Assembly: GCA_021802775.1 (NCBI GenBank)
Contig: JAJZRJ010000001.1
Location: 62,001-126,000, forward strand
Direction: 5' to 3'
From: Deltaproteobacteria bacterium
GTDB taxonomy: Bacteria > Desulfobacterota > Desulfobulbia > Desulfobulbales > Desulfurivibrionaceae
DNA length: 64,000 nucleotides
The notes under the pieces were generated by a model, which saw only the letters and a program-made list of their open reading frames with translations, did no database searches and was not told where the DNA came from. The position numbers and the translations under genes are program-made. Numbering within the stretch: position 1 is the first letter of the stretch; the number at the start of each line of letters is the position of its first letter. This document shows, piece after piece, positions 45,387 to 54,132 of the stretch.

Positions 45387-47921
45387 ATGTCCGGTGTCGG
45401 CCACGTCCTGAGTATTGCCAAGGAAGCGCTCCTGGCCCACCAGCTTTCGGTGCAGGTCGCCTCCCACAACATTGCCAACGTCGATACCCCGGGCTACACC
45501 CGCCAGACGCTGACCCTGCAACCCAACCAGGCAACGCCGATTTCGGCCGGCAGCCTGGGCGGCGGCGTGCGCGGCACCGAAATCATGCGGCAGTACGACC
45601 GCTTCATGACCCAGCGGTTGGTGAGCCAGCAGTCGATCCTGGGCAATCTCCAGGCCCAGCAGGAATCCATGCGGGTTGTGGAAACGGTTTTCAACGAGGC
45701 GCCGGGCCTGGCCCTCAACGACCTCCTGGGCCAATTCTGGAACTCCTGGCAGGACCTGGCCGACAACCCCGAACTTTTCGCCGCCCGCCAGACCGTGGTG
45801 CAATCCGGCCAACTCCTGGTGGACCAGTTGCAGACCATGAGCGCCGAGATCACCCGGGTCAAGCAGGATATCGGCATCAATCTCGATACCGCCATTAAAG
45901 ACGTCAACTCGCTTACCAGCCAGATCGCGACCCTGAACGTCCAGATCACCACCGAGGAGAAACCCGGCCAGCAGGCCAACGACCTCCGCGACCAGCGGGA
46001 CACTTTGATCAGGGAACTCGGTGATCTGCTCAACATCACCTACTTTGAAAACAGCCAGGGCGCCTATACCGTCATGCTGGCGGATGGCCACACCCTGGTG
46101 GAAACCAACGAGGCGTGGCAGATTCAGTGGTCGAACAATACCCTTTACTGGCTCAAAACCACTGGTGACGGCAAGCAGATACGGCAAGGTATCGGCTCTG
46201 GCGCCGAACTCGGGGGCAAAATCGGCGGTTGGCTTGAGGTGCGCGGCAATCTGACCGAAGGCGACCCGAACAACTACCTCGGCCGGCTCGACGCGATGGC
46301 CAACGCCCTTATCCGCGAATTGAACCAGCAGCACAGCCAGGGCGTCGGCTTGGTCCGCTTCGATGGCCGGGTCGTCGGCACCGAACTCGCGGCCAACACC
46401 GCCCGGCTCACCACGCAGGTGGAAGACGCCACCGCCAAAGAAACCATCCCCGCAGGCACCATCACCATCAATGATCGCTCTGTCGGCGAAATCCAAGGGT
46501 CCGGCACCACGACCACCGGCGGCCTGGCCATGACCAAAACGGCCAATGCAGCGACCGCCATCAATGATGCTCTTGCCGGCGTGACGGCCAAAATGACCAC
46601 CCTGGTGGCGGGCGGTACGGTTTCCGCTTACGGCGTTCCGAACGACACCCAAAATGTAAATTTCACAGTCAACGGGGTAACGGTTAACTATACCATCAAT
46701 ACCACGGGCGGCCCCCCAAACGACACCGATCCGGCCACCCTGGCCCAACACGTCGTGGACGCAATCAACGATGCCATTGACAACCGCAACAACCCGGCCG
46801 CCCCGGCCCTGGAACCCAAGCCGCCGATCACCATCGCGGCCAGTGTAGGCACTGGCTTCAATGGCGGGGTGCTCAATTCCATCGTGCTCCGCAACATCAA
46901 TGCAGGCGACGAGTCGCGCATCGTCATCAACGGCATGACCGACGATGCCACCGGGCTCCCAACCCTGGCCGCGAATCTGGGACTCACCGATGGCGAGTAT
47001 GTGGCTGACGCCACCCACAACACCGGCCAGCTCACCCTTTTTTCCGATGCGCCCTTCACGGTCAGGGGCGGAGTCAACGATTTCTACCTCGACCAGCTCG
47101 GCATGACCGGCGTTACCGACGACGCCCCCGACGACGGTCAATTCACCTTCACCTACAACATGGGGCCGGCACCGGCCAACCTGCAAGGCTTCAAATATGC
47201 CGACGAGCTGAACCTGGACGGCACCACCTTCGACCTCTGGCTCTACAACGCCGACAACACCCTGGCGCTGTCGCAACCGGTAAAGGTAAGCCTGGAACGG
47301 GCCTATACCCTCCAGGATGTGGCCGGCGCCATTAATTATGCGGTCAACAACGCCGCCGGCACCACTGCCGATCCCTGGGTCGAGGCCTCGGTGGAGGACA
47401 ACAAGCTCCAGCTCACGCCGGACGCCGCCCACTCCTTTGCCTTTGGCAACGACGCCACCAACTTCCTCCGGGTGGCCGGACTCAACACCTTCTTTACCGG
47501 CCACAGCGCCGGCACCATCGGCATCAATACCGCCCTGGCCAAGGATCTCGACCTTATTACCGCAGGAACCATCAACGCCAACGGCGAATTATTCCAGGGC
47601 GACAACTCCAACGTCTTGCTCATCAACAATATCCAGAAGAAGGAAAACGTGCTCTTCACCGGCGGCAAAAGCAACTCGCTCGATGGCTTCTACAACGCCC
47701 TGGTGGGTGAGGTTGGCAACGAAGGCCGCGCCATCAAACGCAGCCTGGAGTTCAACACCCTGGTGACTACCCAGATGAGCGAACTGCGCGATGCCACCGC
47801 CGGCGTCTCGCTCGATGAGGAAATGGCCAACCTGATCAAATTCCAGCACGCCTATACCGCCGCATCGCGGCTGATCACCATGTCCGACGAAATGCTGCAA
47901 ACCCTGCTCAATTCGGTGTGA
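45387..47921 (+). CDS. flgK: Hook-filament junction protein FlgK, enlarged
   Basis: 844 residues against about 550 in E. coli. Conserved ends are clear: N-terminal 'LSIAKEALLAHQLSVQVASH' with 'NIANVDTPGYTRQ', and C-terminal 'GVSLDEEMANLIKFQHAYTA' with 'SRLITMSDEMLQTLLNSV'. The central region (about 330-690) is expanded and rich in Thr, Asn, Asp and Gly, with beta-type spacing; it would form extra surface domains on the junction ring. The ends carry the D0/D1 helices needed for polymerisation. The gene sits between its chaperone flgN and flgL. Confidence 0.95.
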   Translation: MSGVGHVLSIAKEALLAHQLSVQVASHNIANVDTPGYTRQTLTLQPNQATPISAGSLGGGVRGTEIMRQYDRFMTQRLVSQQSILGNLQAQQESMRVVETVFNEAPGLALNDLLGQFWNSWQDLADNPELFAARQTVVQSGQLLVDQLQTMSAEITRVKQDIGINLDTAIKDVNSLTSQIATLNVQITTEEKPGQQANDLRDQRDTLIRELGDLLNITYFENSQGAYTVMLADGHTLVETNEAWQIQWSNNTLYWLKTTGDGKQIRQGIGSGAELGGKIGGWLEVRGNLTEGDPNNYLGRLDAMANALIRELNQQHSQGVGLVRFDGRVVGTELAANTARLTTQVEDATAKETIPAGTITINDRSVGEIQGSGTTTTGGLAMTKTANAATAINDALAGVTAKMTTLVAGGTVSAYGVPNDTQNVNFTVNGVTVNYTINTTGGPPNDTDPATLAQHVVDAINDAIDNRNNPAAPALEPKPPITIAASVGTGFNGGVLNSIVLRNINAGDESRIVINGMTDDATGLPTLAANLGLTDGEYVADATHNTGQLTLFSDAPFTVRGGVNDFYLDQLGMTGVTDDAPDDGQFTFTYNMGPAPANLQGFKYADELNLDGTTFDLWLYNADNTLALSQPVKVSLERAYTLQDVAGAINYAVNNAAGTTADPWVEASVEDNKLQLTPDAAHSFAFGNDATNFLRVAGLNTFFTGHSAGTIGINTALAKDLDLITAGTINANGELFQGDNSNVLLINNIQKKENVLFTGGKSNSLDGFYNALVGEVGNEGRAIKRSLEFNTLVTTQMSELRDATAGVSLDEEMANLIKFQHAYTAASRLITMSDEMLQTLLNSV

Positions 47922-47936
47922 CACAGGAGTAACGCC

Positions 47937-49913
47937 ATGCGAGTCACCATGCAAACCATCCACCAACGCATCCTGGGCAATCTGGGCAGTGTCGTTTCGG
48001 ACATGAACCGCATCAACAGCCAGATCTCTTCCGGCAAGCGGATGTCCAAGATCTCGGAGGATCCGGTCAACCTGGTCGGTGCGCTGGGCCTGCGCACCAA
48101 CATCACCCAGATTGCCCAGTACCAGAAAAACCTCCGGTATGGCGATAACATAATCAGCGCGTCGGAGTCGGCCCTGAACAGCATGAAGGAGCTGGCCATC
48201 CGCGGCAAGGAACTGGCCATCCAGATGGCCAACGGCACCATGACCCAGGAAAACAGGACAAGCGCCGCGGAAGAGGTGCGCCACCTCTGGGAAGAGGCCA
48301 TCTTTCTCGCCAACTCGGATGTCAATGGCCGGTACGTCTTTGCCGGCTACCGCACCGCCGGGTACTCCGAGACGGAGCCAACCCCCTTTATTGCGGACAA
48401 GGTGGATGGGTATATCATCAATGGCAGCAGCCTCACCCCCCTGGCGGCAGCCGCGGCAACGCAATACAATCTCAACACCGGCGACCTGGCCATCAACGGC
48501 ATTACCATTGGCGCTACCGGGGTCGACGGCCTTTCCTCGGCCCACGCCAATGCCTCGGCTGCGGCCAAGATGGCGGCCATCAATGCCAAGCAGACAGAGA
48601 CCGGGGTAACCGCAGGTTTCACCGCCGCCAGTGTGACGGCCAGCGGAGCAATAACGGCCGGAACCATGGACTCCGGGGATATGGTGATCAACGGCCAGAA
48701 TATCTTTGACGGTACCATCAACCCCGCCTCGGCGGTCATCAGCGCCGGGGATGCAGACAACACCCTGATCAACGCCATCAACGCCCATTCGGCAACCACC
48801 GGCGTAATCGCCTCCAGGGACAGCGGAATCCTCACCCTAACCGCCATCGATGGCCGCAACATCGAGATCGACACCTCACAAAATGCGGGCGACGGCGAGG
48901 CTATCAGCCAACTCAACGGTGCTGCCGCGGACAAAGTCTACTTCGGCACCGTGCAGCTCACCTCGGATCGGCCCTTTACCCTGCAAACCACCTCGGGGCC
49001 GGCAGAGCCAGGCCTCGACGCCCTGGGTCTGGGCGGCGGTTCCGCTGTAACCAATGAGGCAAATGATGCTCCCAACGACGGGCTGTTACAGGTCATCACC
49101 ATCCAGCAGAAGGAAGGCAATGTCCGCTATGCCGGTGACCGCGACAACAACATCGCGATCAAGGTCGGCCCCACCAGCAATCTCGAGGTCTCTAAAAACG
49201 GCGTGGAGGCGGTAATGACCACCGGTGTTTTCTCGGCGCTCAAAGGGCTGGAAAATGCCCTGCGCGCCGAAAAATACACCACCGTCACCGGACCCAACGA
49301 GGCCGCCATGCCCCCCACGGCGGCCCTGAATAGTGGCGCCACCGGCCTGGAGCAGGACGGCATGACCTTTGCCAACGGCACCCTCTCCTTTACCGTGACC
49401 GACCATTCCTACTACCCGCCCCGGAACAAAACCATCAACCTCGCGGTGGACATCGCTACTGACACCCCGGAATCCATCGCCACCCGGATTGGCCGGATTC
49501 CCGGCATGGACGCCTCCTGGTCTGCCGACGGCCATCTCACCATAGAAAGCGGCGATCCGGAGCGCTTCACCTTCACCTACACGGATTCCAGCAACTTCAT
49601 GGCGATGAATGGCATCACCCAGGACGAGGTGCAATTCCAGGCCATCCAGAAGTCCATCGGCGAGATGGGGACCCTGCTGGACAACCTGAGCAACCAGGTT
49701 TCGGACTTCGGCGCCCGCGCCAACCGCATCGAGGTCCAGAGCATGCTCTATGTCAACCTGAACCTGGCGGCCCAGGAAAACCTCTCCCAAAAGGAAGATA
49801 CCGACATGATCGCGGCCCTGATGGAGATCAAGGCCAAGCAGACCGCCTATGAGGCGGCCCTGGCCGCCGCGGCCCAAACGATGCAGCTCAGTCTGGTCAA
49901 TTTTCTCGATTAG
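47937..49913 (+). CDS. flgL: Hook-filament junction protein FlgL, enlarged
   Basis: 658 residues against about 320 in E. coli. The N-terminal 'RVTMQTIHQRILGNLGSVVS' with 'DMNRINSQISSGKRMSKISE' and 'DPVNLVGALGLRTNI', and the C-terminal 'RIEVQSMLYVNLNLAAQENL' with 'LMEIKAKQTAYEAALAAAAQ', are flagellin-like D0/D1 helices typical of FlgL. The middle 350 residues are variable and rich in Thr, Ala, Asn and Gly. It caps the FlgK ring before flagellin addition. Both junction proteins are enlarged here. Confidence 0.94.
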   Translation: MRVTMQTIHQRILGNLGSVVSDMNRINSQISSGKRMSKISEDPVNLVGALGLRTNITQIAQYQKNLRYGDNIISASESALNSMKELAIRGKELAIQMANGTMTQENRTSAAEEVRHLWEEAIFLANSDVNGRYVFAGYRTAGYSETEPTPFIADKVDGYIINGSSLTPLAAAAATQYNLNTGDLAINGITIGATGVDGLSSAHANASAAAKMAAINAKQTETGVTAGFTAASVTASGAITAGTMDSGDMVINGQNIFDGTINPASAVISAGDADNTLINAINAHSATTGVIASRDSGILTLTAIDGRNIEIDTSQNAGDGEAISQLNGAAADKVYFGTVQLTSDRPFTLQTTSGPAEPGLDALGLGGGSAVTNEANDAPNDGLLQVITIQQKEGNVRYAGDRDNNIAIKVGPTSNLEVSKNGVEAVMTTGVFSALKGLENALRAEKYTTVTGPNEAAMPPTAALNSGATGLEQDGMTFANGTLSFTVTDHSYYPPRNKTINLAVDIATDTPESIATRIGRIPGMDASWSADGHLTIESGDPERFTFTYTDSSNFMAMNGITQDEVQFQAIQKSIGEMGTLLDNLSNQVSDFGARANRIEVQSMLYVNLNLAAQENLSQKEDTDMIAALMEIKAKQTAYEAALAAAAQTMQLSLVNFLD

Positions 49914-49987
49914 TCCTTGAATAGCAGGACCAGCATGAATACGCTGAAGAAGAGCGTAGGTGCACACTGCCAGGGAGGGCAAAGGAC

Positions 49988-50266
49988 ATGCTGATCTTGA
50001 CCAGAAAGCACGGCGAAGGGATTGCCATCGGCAACGATATACAGATCAGAATCCTCGAAATCAAAGGGGGGCAAGTCAAGATCGGCATCGAGGCGCCCCA
50101 TGATGTCACGGTGCACCGCGAGGAAATCTACCTGAAAATTTTAGAGGAAAATCAACGGGCGGCCCGGGATACCTCCATCGACTTCTCGTCTCTCACCACG
50201 GCCTTTGCCCAGAGCAAAGGGAAACTGGCCCCCTCCGGGGAAGAAAAAAACAAAAGGCAGCGCTGA
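49988..50266 (+). CDS. csrA: Carbon storage/translation regulator CsrA with C-terminal extension
   Basis: 92 residues against about 61 in E. coli. The core '[20 protein letters not shown]' with '[16 protein letters not shown]' and '[14 protein letters not shown]' is complete, including the Leu4, Arg6 and C-terminal 'VHREEIY' RNA-binding positions. The extra 30 residues are polar and charged. CsrA binds GGA motifs in mRNA leaders; three GGA sites occur in its own leader (49927, 49974, 49984), the last in the Shine-Dalgarno, so self-repression is likely. fliW, its protein antagonist, starts 2 bases after the stop. Confidence 0.97.
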   Translation: MLILTRKHGEGIAIGNDIQIRILEIKGGQVKIGIEAPHDVTVHREEIYLKILEENQRAARDTSIDFSSLTTAFAQSKGKLAPSGEEKNKRQR

Positions 50267-50268
50267 TT

Positions 50269-50799
50269 ATGCACGCACAGACTACATCCCCATCAACAGA
50301 CAGGGAACACCCCATGACCCAGCGCCCCAATCACGACATGCCGGCAGGGGAGCAAAAAATGCTTACCGTCTCCACCTCGCGCTTTGGCGAAATCAAGGCG
50401 GACCCGGACAAGATCATCACCATGACCTCGCCTTTTCTGGGGTTCCCGGAATCCAAACACTTCATCCTCATCCCCCATGGCGAGGATACGCCCTTCATGT
50501 GGCTGCAGTCGCTCGACGATGCGCAACTCGCCTTTGTGGTTATCCCGGCCTTGCCCCTGGTCGCGGAGTACCAACCGGAGCTGCCGGCCCAGGCCCGCCA
50601 GGAACTGCAGGCAGGGGCAGCGGACGAACTGAACATCCTGCTGCTGCTGACCATCCCGCAGAGCAATCCGCTCAAAATGACGGCCAATTTGCTCGGCCCC
50701 CTGGTGATCAACCCGGAAAAACGCCTGGCAAAACAGGTCATCCTGGACCCGAACAAATGGGATCCCCGCTGGCCGGTCTTCACAGACGATGGGAGATAA
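50269..50799 (+). CDS. fliW: Flagellar assembly factor FliW
   Basis: 176 residues if started at 50269; an ATG at 50314, behind AGGGAAC, gives about 161 and is equally plausible. 'TSRFGEIKADPDKIITMTSP' with 'FLGFPESKHFILIP' and 'PFMWLQSLDDAQLAFVVI' define FliW. In species where it has been studied, FliW binds flagellin and CsrA, so that free FliW relieves CsrA repression when flagellin is exported. The csrA-fliW pair here is consistent. It is the last gene of the flgI operon and converges on flgM. Confidence 0.95.
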   Translation: MHAQTTSPSTDREHPMTQRPNHDMPAGEQKMLTVSTSRFGEIKADPDKIITMTSPFLGFPESKHFILIPHGEDTPFMWLQSLDDAQLAFVVIPALPLVAEYQPELPAQARQELQAGAADELNILLLLTIPQSNPLKMTANLLGPLVINPEKRLAKQVILDPNKWDPRWPVFTDDGR

Positions 50800-50814
50800 G
50801 GCTTGCATCGGGAT

Positions 50815-50839
50815 AGGTGCCTGCCGTCGGCAGGCACCT
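50815..50839. terminator. Perfect hairpin between convergent fliW and flgM
   Basis: AGGTGCCTGCC (50815-50825) and GGCAGGCACCT (50829-50839) form a perfect 11-bp stem with a 3-base loop. There is no T-run on either side, so it would be a bidirectional transcript-end structure or a weak terminator. Confidence 0.55.
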
Positions 50840-50861
50840 CTTGGGGAAAAACGGGAAAGAA

Positions 50862-51170
50862 CTAATTCACCGACTCGGAAAGCAGGTTAAGCAGCATGTT
50901 ATCCGCTATCCTGTGCGGATCAACAACATATTCGCCGCTGGCGATCTGTTCTTTCAGCGCCTCGACCTTGTCGAGGCGCACATCGGGGGTCTGCCGCAAA
51001 ATTTCCCGCGCCTTCCGGACGTCCTGGCTACCGGTGGACAGCTCAACCCGATCCGCACTCACCGGCGTACCGCCAACAGCGGTCTTGGCGGCGGAATCCC
51101 CTTCGGTCCGCTTGGACCGGACTTTGTTGTCCGTCTTGATCTGGGGTAACACGCTGGTCAGTTTCATCCC
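50862..51170 (-). CDS. flgM: Anti-sigma28 factor FlgM
   Basis: 102 residues from the ATG at 51170. 'GGTPVSADRVELSTGSQDVR' with 'KAREILRQTPDVRLDKVEAL' and 'EQIASGEYVVDPHRIADNML' is the FlgM C-terminal region that binds FliA. The N-terminal half is basic and probably disordered, as expected for an exported anti-sigma factor. A near-perfect sigma28 promoter precedes it. It converges on fliW. Confidence 0.94.
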   Translation of the reverse strand, partial: GMKLTSVLPQIKTDNKVRSKRTEGDSAAKTAVGGTPVSADRVELSTGSQDVRKAREILRQTPDVRLDKVEALKEQIASGEYVVDPHRIADNMLLNLLSESVN

Positions 51171-51231
51171 TATGCTCCGGTATACTGAGACACCCTGTCT
51201 CGTCGCGCACATATTGCTGCCTTTATATACC

Positions 51232-51258
51232 ATATCGGCGTTAGGAAGAGAAACTTAA
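51232..51258 (-). promoter_or_regulatory. Sigma28 (FliA) promoter of flgM
   Basis: Read on the minus strand: TTAAGTTT, an 11-base spacer, GCCGATAT. This matches the class-3 flagellar consensus TAAAGTTT-N11-GCCGATAA at 7 of 8 bases in each box. It lies about 62 bases upstream of the flgM start. Confidence 0.85.
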
Positions 51259-51287
51259 ATAAATTTTCACCGACCCGGCAGCGCGCG

Positions 51288-51316
51288 TTGCCAAAGCCCG
51301 GCCTGATTGGTAGTAT
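51288..51316 (+). promoter_or_regulatory. Sigma70-type promoter of polA, predicted leaderless
   Basis: TTGCCA (51288-51293), a 17-base spacer ending TGG (extended -10) and TAGTAT (51311-51316) end 6 bases before the polA ATG at 51323, so the transcript should begin at or next to the start codon. There is no Shine-Dalgarno. Confidence 0.55.
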
Positions 51317-51322
51317 CATGCC

Positions 51323-53998
51323 ATGCAAACTCCGGAACCGGTCTATCTTATTGACGGCAGCGCTTACATCTACCGTGCCTACCACGCTGTTGCCCCGCTC
51401 ACCAACTCGAGCGGTCTCCCCACCCACGCCATCTACGGCTTCGTCAACATCCTGCGCCGGGTGATCCGGGAAAAGGCCCCGCGCTATCTCGCCATCGCCT
51501 TCGATGCCCGGGGGCCCAATTTCCGCCACGAACTCTACCGGGAATACAAGGCTCACCGGCCGGCGATGCCCGACGACCTCGCCTGCCAGCTCCCCTACAT
51601 TAAAGAGATCGTGGCGGCCTACAACATCGTCAGCCTGGAACAGGCCGGGGTGGAGGCGGACGATCTCATCGCCTCGGCAGTGGCCAGATTGCGGCAACAG
51701 GGCCAGCCGGTGATTGTCGTTTCCGGCGACAAGGACCTTCTCCAGCTCGTGACCGATGACGTCACGGTCTGGGACCCCATGGGCGACAAATTCATGGACC
51801 CGGCCGGGGTGGTCAAAAAATACCATATGGGGCCGGAGCAGCTCACCGACCTCTTCGCCCTTATCGGCGACGCCTCGGACAACGTCCCCGGCGTGCCCGG
51901 CGTCGGCCCCAAGACCGCGGAAAAGCTCCTCCTCGAACACGGCTCTCTGAATCAACTCTACGCCCACCTCGATGCCGTGCCCCAGCAGAAGCTGCGGGAA
52001 AAACTCGCGACCCACCGGGAACTCGCCTTCCTCTCCCGCACCCTGATCCGGCTGAAAGAGGACCTGCCGGTGCCGGCTACCCCGGCTGCCTATGCCATCC
52101 CGGCGCCGAACGAGGAAAAGCTGCGCGAACTCTTCACCTTTCTCGGCTTTACCAGGCTGATCAAGAGCGAACTGACCAGCGCCCCGGTGGAACGTGGCGG
52201 CTTCCGGCTGGTGCGGGACAAAAAGGAACTGACAGCCCTGGTCGCGACCCTGGGCCAGGCAAAAACCCTCACCCTGGACACCGAAACCACCTCACTCGAC
52301 CCGCTCACCGCCGATCTGGTCGGCATCTCGCTCTGCACCGACAGCACGACTGCCTACTACCTGCCGGTCGGGCACCGCCATGAAGACGGCACGCCCCAGC
52401 CGGGCCAACTCCCCCGCGACAACGTGCTCCAGGCCCTGCGACCGCTCCTCACCGGTTCCCAGCTCAAGCTCGGCCACAACCTCAAGTTCGACTATCAGGT
52501 GCTGGCCCACCATGGCGTGACCCTCACCCCGCCGCTGGCCGACACCATGATCGCCTCCTATCTCCTGGACCCCTCCCGGCGCTCCCACAAACTCGACGAC
52601 CTCTGCGAGGAGTTCCTGGAACGGCGCACCACTACCTTCAGCGAGGTCACCAAGGCTGACAAACGGGAGGAGGCCTTTGCCTACGTTGCCCTGCCGGCGG
52701 CACGGGATTATTCCTGCGAGGATGTGGCGGTCACTACCATGCTGTGGGAAAAATTCCGGCCCGAGTTGACGGCATTGGGGCTGACCCCGCTTTTCACCGA
52801 CCTGGAAATGGCACTCCTGCCCATCCTCGCCCGCATGGAGCAGGCCGGCATCCGGGTGGACCCGAAACAACTCGCCGAACTCTCCAGAGAGTTCAGCGCC
52901 GAACTCGACCGACTGGAACGAAAGATCTACCAGTTGGCCGGCAGCGAGTTCAACATCAACTCGCCGCGCCAGCTGGGCGAGATTCTCTTCGAACGGCTGC
53001 ATTTGCCCCATGGCAAGAAAACCAAGACCGGCTATTCCACCGACAGCTCGGTGCTGGAACAGCTCGCCCCGCTCCATGAACTGCCGGCCACGGTCATGGC
53101 CCACCGCAACCTGACCAAGCTGCAATCCACCTATGTGGATAAGCTCGCGAGCCTGATCCACCCCGAGACCGGCCGCATCCACACCTCCTTCAACCAGACG
53201 GTCACCGCCACCGGACGCTTAAGCAGCAGCAATCCCAATCTGCAGAACATCCCGATCCGCACCAAGGAGGGCCAACGGATCCGGGCGGCCTTTATCGCCG
53301 AGCCTCGCCACCTCTTCGTTTCCGCCGACTACTCCCAGATCGACCTGCGGGTGCTGGCCCACTATTCCCAGGACCCGGCCCTGCTCGCCGCCTTCCGCTC
53401 CGGCGAGGATGTCCACCGCCGGACCGCGGCCGAGATCTTCCGGGTCAACCCGGCACTCGTCACCAAGGAGATGCGGCGGGTGGCCAAGACCATCAACTTC
53501 GGCATTGTCTATGGCATGAGCGCCTTTGGCCTGGCAACGCAGCTCAATGTGAGCCGCAAGGAGGCGGGCATGTTCATCGACCGCTACTTTGCCCACTACC
53601 AGGGAGTGAAGCGGTTCATGGAGGAGATCGTGGTGCAGGCACGGCGGGACGGCTTCGTCACCACCCTGATGAACCGCCGCCGGCTGCTGCCGGAAATCAA
53701 CAGCACCAACAAGATGCGGCGCGAGTTCGCCGAGCGCACCGCCATCAACACCCCGATCCAGGGCACGGCGGCCGACATCATCAAGCTGGCCACCATCGCC
53801 TGCGACCGGGCGCTGCGCGAGTCCGGCCTTGCGGCCGAACTCCTTCTGCAGATCCACGACGAACTGGTCTTCGAGGTGCCGGAAAAGGAGACGGAAAACA
53901 CCGCTGTCCTCGTCAAAGCGGCCATGGAAGGGGTATTGGCCCTTGACGTGCCGCTCACCGTCAATCTCGCCACCGGCCACAACCTCGCCGAGGTCTGA
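51323..53998 (+). CDS. polA: DNA polymerase I
   Basis: 891 residues with all three domains. The 5'-3' exonuclease (1-290) has 'YLIDGSAYIYRAYHA', 'VVSGDKDLLQLV' and the helix-hairpin-helix 'GVPGVGPKTAEKLL'. The 3'-5' proofreading domain keeps its acidic residues ('LDTETTSLDPL' and 'LGHNLKFDYQ'). The polymerase has motif A 'VSADYSQIDLRVLAHYS', motif B 'RRVAKTINFGIVYGMSAFGL' and motif C 'LLQIHDELVFEVPE'. It acts in Okazaki-fragment processing and repair. It is monocistronic: the next gene has its own promoter. Confidence 0.98.
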   Translation: MQTPEPVYLIDGSAYIYRAYHAVAPLTNSSGLPTHAIYGFVNILRRVIREKAPRYLAIAFDARGPNFRHELYREYKAHRPAMPDDLACQLPYIKEIVAAYNIVSLEQAGVEADDLIASAVARLRQQGQPVIVVSGDKDLLQLVTDDVTVWDPMGDKFMDPAGVVKKYHMGPEQLTDLFALIGDASDNVPGVPGVGPKTAEKLLLEHGSLNQLYAHLDAVPQQKLREKLATHRELAFLSRTLIRLKEDLPVPATPAAYAIPAPNEEKLRELFTFLGFTRLIKSELTSAPVERGGFRLVRDKKELTALVATLGQAKTLTLDTETTSLDPLTADLVGISLCTDSTTAYYLPVGHRHEDGTPQPGQLPRDNVLQALRPLLTGSQLKLGHNLKFDYQVLAHHGVTLTPPLADTMIASYLLDPSRRSHKLDDLCEEFLERRTTTFSEVTKADKREEAFAYVALPAARDYSCEDVAVTTMLWEKFRPELTALGLTPLFTDLEMALLPILARMEQAGIRVDPKQLAELSREFSAELDRLERKIYQLAGSEFNINSPRQLGEILFERLHLPHGKKTKTGYSTDSSVLEQLAPLHELPATVMAHRNLTKLQSTYVDKLASLIHPETGRIHTSFNQTVTATGRLSSSNPNLQNIPIRTKEGQRIRAAFIAEPRHLFVSADYSQIDLRVLAHYSQDPALLAAFRSGEDVHRRTAAEIFRVNPALVTKEMRRVAKTINFGIVYGMSAFGLATQLNVSRKEAGMFIDRYFAHYQGVKRFMEEIVVQARRDGFVTTLMNRRRLLPEINSTNKMRREFAERTAINTPIQGTAADIIKLATIACDRALRESGLAAELLLQIHDELVFEVPEKETENTAVLVKAAMEGVLALDVPLTVNLATGHNLAEV

Positions 53999-54021
53999 AC
54001 CGGGCCCGCCGAGGAAAGCTG

Positions 54022-54050
54022 TTGACGACCGACACCAAAAAATTTAGGAT
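54022..54050 (+). promoter_or_regulatory. Sigma70-type promoter of the PpiD-like gene
   Basis: TTGACG (54022-54027), a 17-base spacer and TAGGAT (54045-54050) lie 82 bases before the ATG at 54133. Confidence 0.55.
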
Positions 54051-54132
54051 ATCCAGCCGACATTGTCCGTAAAAACCACAAGATACCCGCCGCGCCGGGG
54101 AGCACCGGCGCCGGCCCCACAAAGGACAGACC

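Noticed and set aside
45003-47504. Minus-strand open frame of 833 codons opposite flgK
   Set aside because: It is antisense to a clear flgK with conserved ends. Its protein is Gly/Val/His-rich without motifs, as expected for the complement of a GC-rich gene.
50815-50839. Classic rho-independent terminator after fliW
   Set aside because: The stem is perfect but no T-run follows on either strand, so it is listed with reduced confidence only.
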